This document shows positions 18,746 to 28,252 of a stretch of DNA of 64,000 nucleotides, in pieces. Source of the DNA: Flavobacteriaceae bacterium UBA1903 (GTDB lineage: Bacteria > Bacteroidota > Bacteroidia > Flavobacteriales > Flavobacteriaceae); NCBI GenBank assembly GCA_002337605.1, contig DDGL01000007.1, forward strand, positions 447,311-511,310. Direction: 5' to 3'. Every line of letters starts with the position of its first letter. Positions within the stretch are counted from its first letter, which is position 1. Position numbers and translations under genes: made by a program. The notes below the pieces were generated by a model. It saw only the letters and a list, made by a program, of their open reading frames with translations, ran no database searches and was not told the origin of the DNA.

Positions 18746-18763
18746 GAGTTTATTTTGTACATT

Positions 18764-19393
18764 TTATGTGAGCTCGGGGTTTACAATCCCCATGTCTCCT
18801 TCGAAGGAGGAATTCAGGTTTAAAAAATTCTTCAAAATAACTTCCCCAATCGCACTACTTTTTTCAGGATGAAATTGAACTCCATAAAAATTGTCTTTTT
18901 GTAACGCTGCAGAATAGGTAATGCTATAATCTGTTGTTGCTATAGTTTCCTTACAAACTGGTGCATAATAACTATGAACCATGTAGATATATTCTTTTTC
19001 TGAAACATCCGTAAAAAGATTTCCTTTCAAGTTTTCAATAGTATTCCATCCTATTTGCGGTATTTTTTTAACTGAAGAGAATTTCACCACATCCACCTCA
19101 AAAATCCCGAGCCCTTTTGTGCTTCCTTCTTCTGAAGTAGTACACATGAGTTGCATCCCTAAACAGATCCCCAAAACGGGTTGTGTAAGTGTTGGAATAA
19201 GGGTGTCCAAACCAGATTCCCGGAGTTTCTCCATAGCACTACTCGCCTCGCCTACACCAGGGAACACCACATAATCTGCAGTACGTATTTCAGTTTCATC
19301 ACTGGTTAAAACACCCTGATATCCTAAGCGTTTCAATGCAAACTGAATGCTTTTTATGTTACCAGCTCCATAATCGATTATTACCACGTTCAT
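18764..19393 (-). CDS. hisH: Imidazole glycerol phosphate synthase subunit HisH
   Basis: Glutaminase subunit that supplies ammonia to HisF. The 209-residue class I amidotransferase has the full catalytic triad: Cys77 in GICLGMQLM, and His175 and Glu177 in GVQFHPEKS. The oxyanion-strand motif PGVGEA is present. Located between hisB and hisA. Confidence 0.98.
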   Translation of the reverse strand: MNVVIIDYGAGNIKSIQFALKRLGYQGVLTSDETEIRTADYVVFPGVGEASSAMEKLRESGLDTLIPTLTQPVLGICLGMQLMCTTSEEGSTKGLGIFEVDVVKFSSVKKIPQIGWNTIENLKGNLFTDVSEKEYIYMVHSYYAPVCKETIATTDYSITYSAALQKDNFYGVQFHPEKSSAIGEVILKNFLNLNSSFEGDMGIVNPELT

Positions 19394-19433
19394 TTTTCTG
19401 ATTTCTTTTAGTTTTCGTTCCTACTTCGTGCTT

Positions 19434-20567
19434 TTATAATACACCCTTCGTTGTTGGTAAAATCATTTTTTCTGCGTCTCTTTTTACAGCAGCTTTAATA
19501 GCCTTCGCGAACGCTTTAAAAATTGCTTCTATCTTATGGTGCTCGTTAGTGCCTTCAGCCTTAATGTTCAGATTTGCCTTAGCTCCATCTGTAAAACTTT
19601 TAAAGAAATGGTAAAACATCTCCGTAGGCATTTTCCCGATCATTTCGCGTTTAAAGTCGGCTTCCCAAACCAACCAGTTTCTACCCCCAAAGTCAATAGC
19701 TACTTGCGCTAAGCAGTCGTCCATGGGCAGACAAAAGCCGTAGCGCTCAATTCCTAACTTATCGCCTAACGCCTTATTAAAAACTTCTCCCAGCGCTATG
19801 GCCGTGTCTTCAATAGTATGGTGCTCATCTACTTCCAGATCTCCTTTAACAGAAACCCTTAAATCCATTTGTCCATGACGCGCTATCTGGTCCAACATAT
19901 GATCGAAAAAAGCAATACCTGTATCTATGCTGCTCTCTCCTGTTCCATCCAGCTGTAGTGTAATGGAAATATTGGTTTCATTGGTTTTTCTTTCAAGGGT
20001 TGCTACTCTGTCTTTCAATTTTAAGAACTCATATATTTTTTCCCAGTCATTGGTTTCAAAAGCGATACTATTATTTAGTTCGTCACGTTTCACGGTTATT
20101 TCAGCAGTACCTAAATTGGTATCATCATTAATAAAAATTCCTTTGGACCCAAGGTTTTTCGCCAGCTCCATATCGGTTAAGCGATCGCCTATTACAAAAG
20201 AGTTTTCTAAGTCATACGATGCTGTAAAATATTCGGTCAACAAACCTGTGCCGGGTTTACGTGTATTCGCTTTCTCATGTGGAAAGGTCCTGTCTAAAAA
20301 AACTTTATCAAAAACAACCCCTTCATTTTCAAACGATTTTAGGATAAAATTCTGTACAGGCCAGAAAGTTTCTTCAGGAAAAGAATCGGTTCCCAAACCG
20401 TCCTGATTAGTGATCATAACCAGTTCATAATCTAACTCCCTGGCAATCTTACCCAGATAGGTAAAGGCTTTTGGATAGAAAATCATTTTTTCAAAAGCAT
20501 CTATCTGTTCGTCTACTGTTTCTTTGATGAGGGTACCATCCCGGTCTATAAAAAGTACTTTTTTCAT
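19434..20567 (-). CDS. hisB: Bifunctional histidinol-phosphatase / imidazoleglycerol-phosphate dehydratase
   Basis: A 377-residue fusion. Residues 1 to about 165 form an HAD-type histidinol phosphatase (FIDRDGTLI with Asp8 and Asp10; [25 protein letters not shown]). Residues about 185-377 form the dehydratase, with metal-binding histidines in [23 protein letters not shown] and the C-terminal [14 protein letters not shown]. Such fused HisB is known from enterics and Bacteroidota. Its start shares one base with the hisC stop, so translation is coupled. Confidence 0.97.
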   Translation of the reverse strand: MKKVLFIDRDGTLIKETVDEQIDAFEKMIFYPKAFTYLGKIARELDYELVMITNQDGLGTDSFPEETFWPVQNFILKSFENEGVVFDKVFLDRTFPHEKANTRKPGTGLLTEYFTASYDLENSFVIGDRLTDMELAKNLGSKGIFINDDTNLGTAEITVKRDELNNSIAFETNDWEKIYEFLKLKDRVATLERKTNETNISITLQLDGTGESSIDTGIAFFDHMLDQIARHGQMDLRVSVKGDLEVDEHHTIEDTAIALGEVFNKALGDKLGIERYGFCLPMDDCLAQVAIDFGGRNWLVWEADFKREMIGKMPTEMFYHFFKSFTDGAKANLNIKAEGTNEHHKIEAIFKAFAKAIKAAVKRDAEKMILPTTKGVL

Positions 20568-21616
20568 TATTGTAAGCTCTTTAAAGTAGTTATTAGTTTG
20601 TTATTTTCTTTTGGGGTTCCCACTGTAAAGCGGAGGGTGTTTTCACACAAAGGCTGGTTGCTTCGGTTTCTAGTGACGATTCCCTGCAGTATTAATTGCT
20701 CATATCTTTTAGCAGCATTATCAACTTTTACAAGTATGAAATTTGCTTCAGAAGCATAGATATTTTCAATAAAAGTAACATCAGCTAGCGCATTCTCTAG
20801 TTTTCTTTTTTCCTTTAGAAGTACCTCTATTTCACTCTTAATATCTAAAATATTATGCAATCGCTCCAATGCGCGTTGTTGCGTTAATTCATTCACATTA
20901 TAAGGCGGTTTAATTTTGTTGAGCACCGAAATAATTTCAGCTGAGGCATAACAAATTCCTAGTCTAATCCCTGCCATTCCGTAGGCTTTGGAAAGTGTTT
21001 GGGTTACGACCAGATTAGGATATTCGGAAAGTCTGGTAATCCAGCTTTCAATTTCAGAAAAATCGATATAGGCCTCGTCTATTACAACAATTCCCTTGAA
21101 TTTTTCCAATAGTTCTGAAACTGCTTCCTTATTAAAAATAGTCCCTGTAGGGTTATTTGGCGAACAGATGAATAACAGTTTTGAATGTTCATCCTGCTGC
21201 TTTAGAATTTCTGAAACATCCAATTCAAAATCTTTAGTGAGCAATACCTCCCTGTTTGTTACTGCGTTAATTCCGGCAAGTACTTTGTACATTCCGTAGG
21301 TGGGCGGAAGGGTTAGCACATTAGCTACATTGGGTTCACAAAAAGCTCTGAATAATAAGTCCAACACCTCATCACTACCATTTCCTAGTAAGATCTGTTC
21401 AGTTTGCACATTTTTTTGTGTGGCCAAAACCGATTTTAAGATGCGTTGTTGTGGGTCCGGATAACGATTCACTCCATTATCAAACGGATTTTCATTAGCG
21501 TCCAGAAATACCATTTCCTGATCAACATCCTTGAATTCATCGCGGGCACTGCTGTACGGCTGCAGTCTGGCTACATTTGGGCGGATTAGGTGATGTATGT
21601 TAAATGATTTTTTCAT
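20567..21616 (-). CDS. hisC: Histidinol-phosphate aminotransferase
   Basis: A 349-residue class I/II PLP aminotransferase that converts imidazole-acetol phosphate to histidinol phosphate. The PLP Schiff-base lysine is Lys210 in [16 protein letters not shown]. The conserved [17 protein letters not shown] and C-terminal [11 protein letters not shown] (substrate-carboxylate Arg) are visible. Confidence 0.97.
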   Translation of the reverse strand: MKKSFNIHHLIRPNVARLQPYSSARDEFKDVDQEMVFLDANENPFDNGVNRYPDPQQRILKSVLATQKNVQTEQILLGNGSDEVLDLLFRAFCEPNVANVLTLPPTYGMYKVLAGINAVTNREVLLTKDFELDVSEILKQQDEHSKLLFICSPNNPTGTIFNKEAVSELLEKFKGIVVIDEAYIDFSEIESWITRLSEYPNLVVTQTLSKAYGMAGIRLGICYASAEIISVLNKIKPPYNVNELTQQRALERLHNILDIKSEIEVLLKEKRKLENALADVTFIENIYASEANFILVKVDNAAKRYEQLILQGIVTRNRSNQPLCENTLRFTVGTPKENNKLITTLKSLQ

Positions 21617-21672
21617 AATTAAAATGAGAACACAGAAAAAACGGGGATTCCAATTTTTTAAATTCTCTTATT

Positions 21673-22971
21673 TTATTTCAAATTTTTAGTTTCGTTTTCT
21701 AGTTTCTCCAATCGTAAGGTCACGGCATTTTTATGTGCTTGTAGCCCTTCCGCTTCTGCCATTAATTCTATTGCCGGGCCTATTTTTTGAATTCCTGTTG
21801 AAGAAATTTTCTGAAAGGTCATGCTTTTCAAAAAGCTATCTAGGTTCACACCGCTATATTGCCGTGCATAGCCGTTGGTTGGTAAGGTATGGTTAGTTCC
21901 TGAAGCATAATCTCCAGCACTTTCCGGAGTATAAGTTCCTATAAAAACAGAACCTGCATTTTGAATATTTTCAATGAAATAGTCTTCATTTTTTGAAACT
22001 ACTATAAAATGTTCTGGGGCATACTGGTTGATTAATTGTAGCGCTGTTTCATCACTTTCAACTAAAATCAGTTTTGAATTTTCAATAGCGGCTTTCGCAA
22101 TTTCTTTTCTGGGCAGTGCTTTTAACTGGCTTTCAATTTCAGCCTTAACAGCATCTAGAACGTTTTTAGATGTCGTTACCAATAGCACTTGACTATCGGC
22201 TCCATGTTCTGCCTGGCTCAATAAATCTGATGCTACAAAAGACGCATTGGCACTTCCATCGGCAAACACCAGCAATTCACTCGGTCCCGCAGGCATATCG
22301 ATAGCGACACCGTATTTAGTAGCCAACTGTTTTGCAACTGTCACAAATTGATTGCCTGGGCCAAAGATTTTATATACCTGTGGAATAGTGTTGGTGCCAA
22401 ATGTCATTGCAGCTATAGCTTGTATGCCTCCTACTTTAAAAATATTCGTGACACCGCATAATTTTGCCGTATAAAGAATTGCCGGGTTTATAGCGCCATT
22501 TTTATCCGGAGGGGTACAGAGAACTATCTCTTTACAACCTGCTAGTGTTGCAGGAACAGCCAGCATTAAAATGGTTGAAAACAATGGCGCCGTTCCTCCT
22601 GGAATGTATAAACCAACTTTTTGAATGGGGCGTTTTTCCTGCCAGCATTGTACTCCCGGCATGGGGTCTATTGAAATTTTTTCGGTTATTTGAGCCCTGT
22701 GAAAAGTCTCAATGTTTGATTTTGCTAGTTGAATGGCTTCTTTTAATTCTGAAGCAATTTCAGCAGCATTTAGTTCAGCTTCAGAAACTCTTAAAGCGTT
22801 TAAACGTACTCCATCAAATAATCGGGTGTATTTAGCAACAGCTTCATCCCCTTTCTTTTCTACTTCTGCAAAAATCTCAGACACGGTGGCTTCAATTTCT
22901 TCCACAGTTTTTGTAGGGCGCTGTAGGATCTTGCACCAGGTAGATTGTTTTGGATTTAGTAGTGTGTTCAT
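21673..22971 (-). CDS. hisD: Histidinol dehydrogenase
   Basis: Zinc- and NAD-dependent enzyme for the last two oxidations to histidine. I start at 22971, giving 432 residues from MNTLLNPKQ; the frame stays open to an ATG at 23019, but that extension runs through a REP-like repeat (22994-23040) and looks non-coding. Motifs: GLYIPGGTAPL, the GPGN...VAKQ stretch, PAGPSELLV, QAEHGADSQ (zinc ligand) and the C-terminal ASGTNHTLPT. Confidence 0.97.
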   Translation of the reverse strand: MNTLLNPKQSTWCKILQRPTKTVEEIEATVSEIFAEVEKKGDEAVAKYTRLFDGVRLNALRVSEAELNAAEIASELKEAIQLAKSNIETFHRAQITEKISIDPMPGVQCWQEKRPIQKVGLYIPGGTAPLFSTILMLAVPATLAGCKEIVLCTPPDKNGAINPAILYTAKLCGVTNIFKVGGIQAIAAMTFGTNTIPQVYKIFGPGNQFVTVAKQLATKYGVAIDMPAGPSELLVFADGSANASFVASDLLSQAEHGADSQVLLVTTSKNVLDAVKAEIESQLKALPRKEIAKAAIENSKLILVESDETALQLINQYAPEHFIVVSKNEDYFIENIQNAGSVFIGTYTPESAGDYASGTNHTLPTNGYARQYSGVNLDSFLKSMTFQKISSTGIQKIGPAIELMAEAEGLQAHKNAVTLRLEKLENETKNLK

Positions 22972-22993
22972 TTTTATTTTATCATTTATAAGG

Positions 22994-23040
22994 AGGTTTC
23001 GACTGCCTGCCCGTTCCATTCAGGCGGGTGCTCAACCAGA
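22994..23040. repeat. REP-like intergenic repeat between hisG and hisD
   Basis: Contains AGGTTTCGACTGC at the left and GCTCAACCAGA at the right, with a GC-rich inverted core (CCTGCCCG with CAGGCGGG, imperfect). The two end modules recur together at about 36817-36840. It lies in the 109-base hisG-hisD gap. Confidence 0.6.
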
Positions 23041-23080
23041 ACTATTTTAATTGGTTTTTTTTGCCTTGTAAATTGAACAC

Positions 23081-23935
23081 CTACAACACCATTTTTTCAA
23101 TAGGGCATACCAAAATACCTTCGGCTCCCGCTTCTTTCAGATTATCAATTACTTCCCAAAATTTATCCTGGTTTACCACAGAGTGTATGCTACTCCATCC
23201 TTCTTCAGCTAGGGGAAGAATAGTAGGACTTTTCATTCCTGGTAGGATTGCAGTGATTTCGGCTAACTTCGTATTAGGAGCGTTCAGCAACACATATTTT
23301 GAGTCCCGACCTTTTAAAACAGATTCAATTCTAAACTGCAGCTTTTCTAAAATCTGTTCCATTTCAGCAGAGATTGTAGGTGAAATTGCGAGAACAGCTT
23401 CACTTTTCATTAGTATTTCAACCTCTCTTAAGTTATTTTTAAAAAGCGTACTGCCGCTACTCACAATATCACAAATAGCATCTGCCAGTCCAATGTTTGG
23501 TGCTATTTCTACGCTTCCATTAATGATGTGTAAATCTGCTGCTATCCCATAGTTGGCAAGGTAGTTTCTGGTAGTTTCAGGATAGGATGTTGCGATGCGT
23601 TTTCCTTTAAAATCTGAAATACCAGTATAAGCTTCCCCCTTTGGAATTGCCAGGGAAACCCGGCATTTTGAAAATCCGAGTTTTGAAGCAACTGTAATTC
23701 CATTGCCTTTTTCCACCAAAACATTTTCGCCAATTATAGCACAGTCTACCACGCCATCTTTTAAATACTGTGGGATGTCACCATTTCGCAAATAATATAT
23801 TTCGATTGGAAAGTTTTTGGCTTCGGCTTTTAACTGGTCCTGACCATTATCTATAGAGATCCCACAATCTTTTAACAATTGTAATGAGTCCTCGTTTAAG
23901 CGTCCTGATTTCTGTACTGCAATTTTTAGTTTCAT
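23081..23935 (-). CDS. hisG: ATP phosphoribosyltransferase, long form
   Basis: First and committed step of histidine synthesis. At 284 residues this is the long form (HisGL): a two-lobe catalytic part (1 to about 205) with the PRPP loop at DIVSSGSTLFKNNL and a C-terminal ACT-like regulatory domain (about 210-284, ending GILVCPIEKMVL), which in characterised long forms binds histidine for feedback inhibition. First structural gene of the operon, about 35 bases after the attenuator terminator. Confidence 0.97.
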   Translation of the reverse strand: MKLKIAVQKSGRLNEDSLQLLKDCGISIDNGQDQLKAEAKNFPIEIYYLRNGDIPQYLKDGVVDCAIIGENVLVEKGNGITVASKLGFSKCRVSLAIPKGEAYTGISDFKGKRIATSYPETTRNYLANYGIAADLHIINGSVEIAPNIGLADAICDIVSSGSTLFKNNLREVEILMKSEAVLAISPTISAEMEQILEKLQFRIESVLKGRDSKYVLLNAPNTKLAEITAILPGMKSPTILPLAEEGWSSIHSVVNQDKFWEVIDNLKEAGAEGILVCPIEKMVL

Positions 23936-23969
23936 TTAGTTCTAATTGTGTCTGGGCCATTAACGGGAA

Positions 23970-24002
23970 TAAAAAAACCCGTTTGATTGCTCAAACGGGT
24001 TC
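23970..24002 (-). promoter_or_regulatory. Histidine attenuator terminator
   Basis: On the minus strand AACCCGTTTGA pairs perfectly with TCAAACGGGTT around a four-base loop and is followed by a T-run. It lies between the leader peptide stop and hisG, so it must be read through for the operon to be made. That is the arrangement of a translation-coupled attenuator. Confidence 0.92.
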
Positions 24003-24032
24003 TGGATATGTTTAAAATACATCAATACCAAA

Positions 24033-24089
24033 TCACCTCGCTGGAGCGTGGAATAAGATATGGTGGTGATGTAGATTTATGTTGTTCAT
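24033..24089 (-). CDS. hisL: His operon leader peptide
   Basis: An 18-residue ORF, MNNINLHHHHILFHAPAR, with five His codons of which four are consecutive (residues 7-10). It begins about six bases after the expected transcription start and ends 31 bases before the terminator stem. The His-codon DNA (CATCACCACCA) can pair with TGGTATTGATG just after the stop (minus strand of 24020-24030), giving a possible pause/anti-terminator competition. This matches the logic of ribosome-stalling attenuation in enteric his operons. Confidence 0.93.
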   Translation of the reverse strand: MNNINLHHHHILFHAPAR

Positions 24090-24100
24090 AATTTCGATTA

Positions 24101-24129
24101 CAAAACTAAACAAAAAATGTTCATAGCAA
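24101..24129 (-). promoter_or_regulatory. his operon promoter (Bacteroidota type)
   Basis: Minus strand TTG (24129-24127), 18 bases, TAGTTTTG (24108-24101), an exact consensus match. It would start transcription at about 24095, only a few bases before the leader peptide ATG at 24089. Confidence 0.8.
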
Positions 24130-24153
24130 TGTGAAAAACATATTAAATTTATG

Positions 24154-24184
24154 TTACTCCTCCTGATTAATTTTTATAGATTTG
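24154..24184 (+). promoter_or_regulatory. Probable promoter of the OmpA-like operon
   Basis: TAGATTTG at 24177-24184 is a perfect -7 element; TTA (24154-24156), 20 bases upstream, is one base off the -33 TTG. It lies back to back with the his promoter. Confidence 0.45.
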
Positions 24185-24238
24185 ATACTGGAACAACCTA
24201 ATTTCCTTAAACCCCGTGAGAACTAGGTTTTACTGTAC

Positions 24239-25210
24239 ATGAAAAATTTTACAATCGCATTTTTGGTATTCATTGTCTGGTCCTTTTTTGGATTGTGGTT
24301 TTATCATTGGTTACAGTCTGATACCTTAGCCATACATAGCAATACAAATGTGAGTGATACCACAGAGATAAAAACAAATCCTGAGTACACTAAAGAAAGG
24401 CTGCCTGTGCTTACTGAAAACGAAACGACTGATGTTTTAAACACTCCCACTGAAATTGGATCTTTCACCGGTCTTCAGGCTACAACCGAACAAGGAGATT
24501 TGCTTTTTATGTATCCCGAAAATTTTGAGATCAAAAAAAACACTGCTACGGTATACATTCCACCCAGCACCCAGGATTTTAAATACAAACTAAATAGTTA
24601 CCTCCTAAAGCACCCCAATACTGAACTGGTAATAACTTCAAAATATAGTGCCGAAGAAAATATAGAAACCACTAATTTCGGGACGCAACGGGCGAAGCAA
24701 ATTAAGGCTATTCTTATGGATGCGGGAGTCGACGCCCAACGAATTGTATTAAAACCGCATATTACCCCAATAGAGTTTCGTAAAGACAATACGTACGGAA
24801 ATGCTTTTTCGTTTACAATTCAACCCTTGGATCTGGAACGGATAGAAAATATTAAAAATGCAATTCCCGAAACAAAAACTATCTATCCGCGTTTTTCTTC
24901 TTCCGGAATACTTAATAGCCCTGCTTTAGAAACGGCATTGGAAGAAGTTAAAAGGGCACTGGAAGCTAATCCTAACTTAACATTGACGGTGGTGGGCCAT
25001 ACGGACAACATTGGGAATGCTACAGACAATTACACACGCGGACTTGAATTTGCCCGGCAAATACGATGGTATTTGGTTGTAAAAGGCGAAATTAGTAAAG
25101 ATAAAATTCGTGCCGCATCTGAAGGTGAAGGAGCTTCCATTGCGAGTAACAGGACTGAGAAAGGAAGAGCTCTAAACCAACGAATTGAATTAAAATTTAA
25201 CGTAGAATAA
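24239..25210 (+). CDS. OmpA family protein, membrane anchored
   Basis: A 323-residue protein with one N-terminal membrane segment (about 4-24), a less conserved middle that looks like a first divergent OmpA-like repeat (about 95-195; LNSYLLKHPNTELVITSKYS), and a C-terminal OmpA peptidoglycan-binding domain (about 215-323; VVGHTDNIGN, then NRTEKGRALNQRIELKF). It probably tethers the envelope to the cell wall. Its stop codon overlaps the next start (TAATGG), so the genes are coupled. Confidence 0.85.
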   Translation: MKNFTIAFLVFIVWSFFGLWFYHWLQSDTLAIHSNTNVSDTTEIKTNPEYTKERLPVLTENETTDVLNTPTEIGSFTGLQATTEQGDLLFMYPENFEIKKNTATVYIPPSTQDFKYKLNSYLLKHPNTELVITSKYSAEENIETTNFGTQRAKQIKAILMDAGVDAQRIVLKPHITPIEFRKDNTYGNAFSFTIQPLDLERIENIKNAIPETKTIYPRFSSSGILNSPALETALEEVKRALEANPNLTLTVVGHTDNIGNATDNYTRGLEFARQIRWYLVVKGEISKDKIRAASEGEGASIASNRTEKGRALNQRIELKFNVE

Positions 25211-25839
25211 TGGACGCATTTTCAGATTTTACCCAAACACTCCCCAGCTATGTTGGGATTTTTCTGTTAATGCTTAGCGCATTTCTATTGGGTTATTTTT
25301 CAGCTTCTCACTTACTTCGAAATAAATACAGGAAAATAATAAATAGATTAAAGCGAGAGGTGAATGCCTTAAAAACACCCCCTACCAAAGAGAAACGGGA
25401 CATAGATACTATTTTTACTGAAATGGAACCCAAGCTACTAAAAATGGTCCAAGAGCAACAGGAAATTCTTGAAGAATCCAAAGCTGAAGAACGTTTACAA
25501 ACGACTAGTAGCTTTGCTGAAAAAAATAAAGAAACCTACCTGGCTGAAACAAAACAAAATAGTGTAGCTATTGAAAATGATGAGGATGCTGATGATGAAT
25601 TAGACTTTGACAGCTTTGGATATGCTGATGTTGAGGATAAGGAAGACCTTACTAAAATTAATGGAATAGGACCTTATATTGAGCAAAAACTAAACGATAT
25701 AGGGATTTATACCTACGAACAAATAAGTAGACTGTCCCTACGTGATATCGAACTCATTACCGAAATGATAGACTTTTTCCCGGGACGTATAGAGCGTGAC
25801 AACTGGGTGGGCCAAGCAAAATCTCTGAAAGTATATTAA
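25210..25839 (+). CDS. Membrane protein with helix-hairpin-helix-like C-terminus
   Basis: A 209-residue protein: membrane segment at about 14-32, a charged, coiled-coil-prone middle (about 40-150), and a C-terminal domain with DLTKINGIGPYIEQKLNDIG (about 147-166), the pattern of a predicted 5' nuclease-like or HhH fold that is frequent in Bacteroidota membrane proteins. DNA binding is not shown. It lies between the OmpA-like gene (overlapping by one base) and a sodium symporter (1-base gap). Confidence 0.7.
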   Translation: MDAFSDFTQTLPSYVGIFLLMLSAFLLGYFSASHLLRNKYRKIINRLKREVNALKTPPTKEKRDIDTIFTEMEPKLLKMVQEQQEILEESKAEERLQTTSSFAEKNKETYLAETKQNSVAIENDEDADDELDFDSFGYADVEDKEDLTKINGIGPYIEQKLNDIGIYTYEQISRLSLRDIELITEMIDFFPGRIERDNWVGQAKSLKVY

Positions 25840-25840
25840 T

Positions 25841-27604
25841 ATGCAGTTACAAACATTGGATTGGGTTTTAATTGGTAGCTTTTTTACAGTTTTTCTTATT
25901 ATTGGTATTCTAGTTGCCAAACGCTCCGGAAAAAACACAAAAGAATTTTTTCTTTCCGGTAGAAATATGCCGTGGTGGTTGTTAGGAATCTCTATGGTGG
26001 CGACCACCTTTTCTGCAGACACTCCCAACCTTGTGACCGATATTGTACGACAAAATGGTGTTTCAGGAAACTGGGTGTGGTGGACGTTTCTCATTACCGG
26101 AATGCTCACCGTTTTTGTGTATGCAAAATTATGGAGACGTAGTAAGGTGCTAACAGACCTTCAGTTTTATGAAATGCGCTACAGTGGCAAAGAAGCGGCC
26201 TTTTTACGTGGTTTTAGAGCCTTGTATTTAGGAGTTTTCTTTAATGTAATGATCATGGCTTCCGTATGTCTGGCAGCCATAAAGATTGGTGGGATTTTAT
26301 TTAACCTGGAACCCTGGGAATGTGTACTATATGCTTCTTTAATTACCGTAGCCTATAGCTCATTTGGTGGGTTGCGAGGTGTTATTTTTACTGACTTTCT
26401 TCAATTTATTGTAGCCATGGTCGGGTCAGTTTGGGCAGCGTATTATATTATCAACATGCCCGAAATTGGCGGACTTGATAAATTGCTGACTCACGAGAAT
26501 GTTGCAGATAAATTAAACTTCCTGCCAGATTTTAACGACACCAATTCCCTGTTGGTTTTATTAATTATTCCTATCGCGGTACAATGGTGGAGTGTCTGGT
26601 ATCCCGGCGCAGAGCCTGGTGGCGGTGGCTATATTGCACAACGCATGCTTTCTGCCAAAGATGAAAAAAATGCCATTGGTGCTACACTTCTGTTTAATGT
26701 TGCACATTATGCCTTACGTCCTTGGCCGTGGATTTTAATTGCCTTAGCCTCTTTAATTTTATATCCTGAATTATCTGATATTGGTAATGAATTCCCAAAT
26801 GCAGTGTTAGGACACGATTTAGGCTATCCTGCCATGTTAACCAATTTACCCTCGGGATTATTGGGGTTGGTTGTCGCTTCGCTTATTGCGGCCTTTATGA
26901 GTACCATTTCTACCCACCTTAACTGGGGGTCTTCGTATATCTCTCTCGATTTTTATAAACGTTTTGTAAAACCTGAAGCTTCAGAAAAAGAACTGGTTGG
27001 GATTGGTAGGATTTCAACAGTGGTATTAATGCTCTTCTCTGCTTTACTGGCCCTTGCTTTAAGTAGTGCCTTAAGTACTTTTGCTATTTTACTACAAATA
27101 GGTGCAGGTACCGGACTTATTTTTATCCTTCGCTGGTTCTGGTGGCGTGTAAATGCCTATAGTGAAATTACAGGAATGATCGTTTCCTTTGTAATGGCGC
27201 TTATTTTTGAATTTGTAGAGTTAGGACTGGAAGACTATGAAAAATTAATTTACGGGGTAGCTATAACCTCCATTGCCTGGATTGCTGTAACGCTCCTCAC
27301 TCGCCCTACCGATAGCAAAACCCTCGCCAACTTCTACAACGCCGTAACCCCTTACGGAAATGGCTGGAAGCCTTTTAAAAAGAAAGCCGCCACAGAAAAC
27401 TTACCGCTTAAAACCACGAACGATGTTTTTACCATAGATCTTGCATCTATGCTCCTTGGGATTGTTTTTGTGTATACTTCTCTCTTTGCGACAGGGTATC
27501 TTATTTACGGAAATATGCTGGGTGCTGCTATTTTAATTGCAATCGCTGCGGTGTGTGCTGTTACTATTTTTACACTTTGGAAGAAGAAAAAGAAGAAGAG
27601 CTAG
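25841..27604 (+). CDS. Sodium:solute symporter family protein
   Basis: A 587-residue inner-membrane transporter of the SSS family, with about 13-14 hydrophobic segments. Landmarks: GRNMPWWLLGISMVATTFSADTP in the first helices, SSFGGLRGVIFTDFLQF, and YPGAEPGGGGYIAQRM. The C-terminus is very basic (KKKKKKS). The substrate cannot be assigned; family members carry sugars, nucleosides, amino acids or carboxylates with Na+. Third gene of an apparent operon. Confidence 0.92.
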   Translation: MQLQTLDWVLIGSFFTVFLIIGILVAKRSGKNTKEFFLSGRNMPWWLLGISMVATTFSADTPNLVTDIVRQNGVSGNWVWWTFLITGMLTVFVYAKLWRRSKVLTDLQFYEMRYSGKEAAFLRGFRALYLGVFFNVMIMASVCLAAIKIGGILFNLEPWECVLYASLITVAYSSFGGLRGVIFTDFLQFIVAMVGSVWAAYYIINMPEIGGLDKLLTHENVADKLNFLPDFNDTNSLLVLLIIPIAVQWWSVWYPGAEPGGGGYIAQRMLSAKDEKNAIGATLLFNVAHYALRPWPWILIALASLILYPELSDIGNEFPNAVLGHDLGYPAMLTNLPSGLLGLVVASLIAAFMSTISTHLNWGSSYISLDFYKRFVKPEASEKELVGIGRISTVVLMLFSALLALALSSALSTFAILLQIGAGTGLIFILRWFWWRVNAYSEITGMIVSFVMALIFEFVELGLEDYEKLIYGVAITSIAWIAVTLLTRPTDSKTLANFYNAVTPYGNGWKPFKKKAATENLPLKTTNDVFTIDLASMLLGIVFVYTSLFATGYLIYGNMLGAAILIAIAAVCAVTIFTLWKKKKKKS

Positions 27605-27682
27605 TATTTTAAAGAAAAAGACGCAATCATTTACGAAATGAAACCAAAATAAAAATTTTCAGCAAAATACATTCTTGGGTAT

Positions 27683-28129
27683 ATGATAAAGACATTGAGT
27701 ACCAACAGAAAGAAATATGAAAAAATAATTTACTTCGCATTATTTTTAGTAGTAATGATAGCCTGCAATAAGGATGATGATTCTGATAACAGGATGACAG
27801 ATAGGATAGAAATGGTTTGCTCGTCCATTGAAGAAATTGATGAAGTAACGGTTACAAATGTTTCTATAACAGCAATAGATGATGGTGACTCCTATGGATA
27901 CATTCTATTAGCAACCATTACAAATAATTCTAATGAGCTTATCGAGGGTGAACCAATATTTCAGTTTAGCTTTAGCAACAACGTCCCTCTAACTGTTTCT
28001 GGACCAGGAATCTGTGGCACCCTTCCGGAAAACTCAGTTTGTGACTATGATAACTACATATTTATTGGAGATGGAGATCCATTAGATTTCAATCCCACCA
28101 TTGAATGTTTTGGATACATTGTAGATTAA
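27683..28129 (+). CDS. Small lipoprotein, unknown function
   Basis: A 148-residue protein with a basic N-region, a hydrophobic stretch (about 16-27) and a lipobox-like VVMIAC, so the mature protein probably starts at Cys28 followed by NKDDDSDN. The rest is acidic and beta-rich, with three further Cys (in MVCSS, GICGTLPENSVC and ECFGY). I do not recognise a family. Confidence 0.65.
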   Translation: MIKTLSTNRKKYEKIIYFALFLVVMIACNKDDDSDNRMTDRIEMVCSSIEEIDEVTVTNVSITAIDDGDSYGYILLATITNNSNELIEGEPIFQFSFSNNVPLTVSGPGICGTLPENSVCDYDNYIFIGDGDPLDFNPTIECFGYIVD

Positions 28130-28195
28130 TTCTAACCCAGGACTATATTTTTTGTTATAGCAGTATAAATTTAGCATCTAATACAATAGTTAAAA

Positions 28196-28236
28196 AATTA
28201 AAAAGCCTTCAAAAACTAATTTGAAGGCTTTCTATT
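28196..28236. terminator. Terminator between convergent genes
   Basis: Perfect 12-base stem AAAGCCTTCAAA / TTTGAAGGCTTT with a six-base loop. On the minus strand it is followed by TTAATTTTTT, so it mainly serves the SPFH gene; on the plus strand a short T-rich tail follows. Confidence 0.85.
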
Positions 28237-28252
28237 TAAGTCATTTGAATTT

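Noticed and set aside
22972..23019. 16-residue N-terminal extension of HisD
   Set aside because: It is encoded by REP-like repeat DNA and does not resemble HisD N-termini.
28130..28252. Possible RNA gene between the small lipoprotein and the SPFH gene
   Set aside because: Only the terminator hairpin is structured; nothing else supports an RNA.
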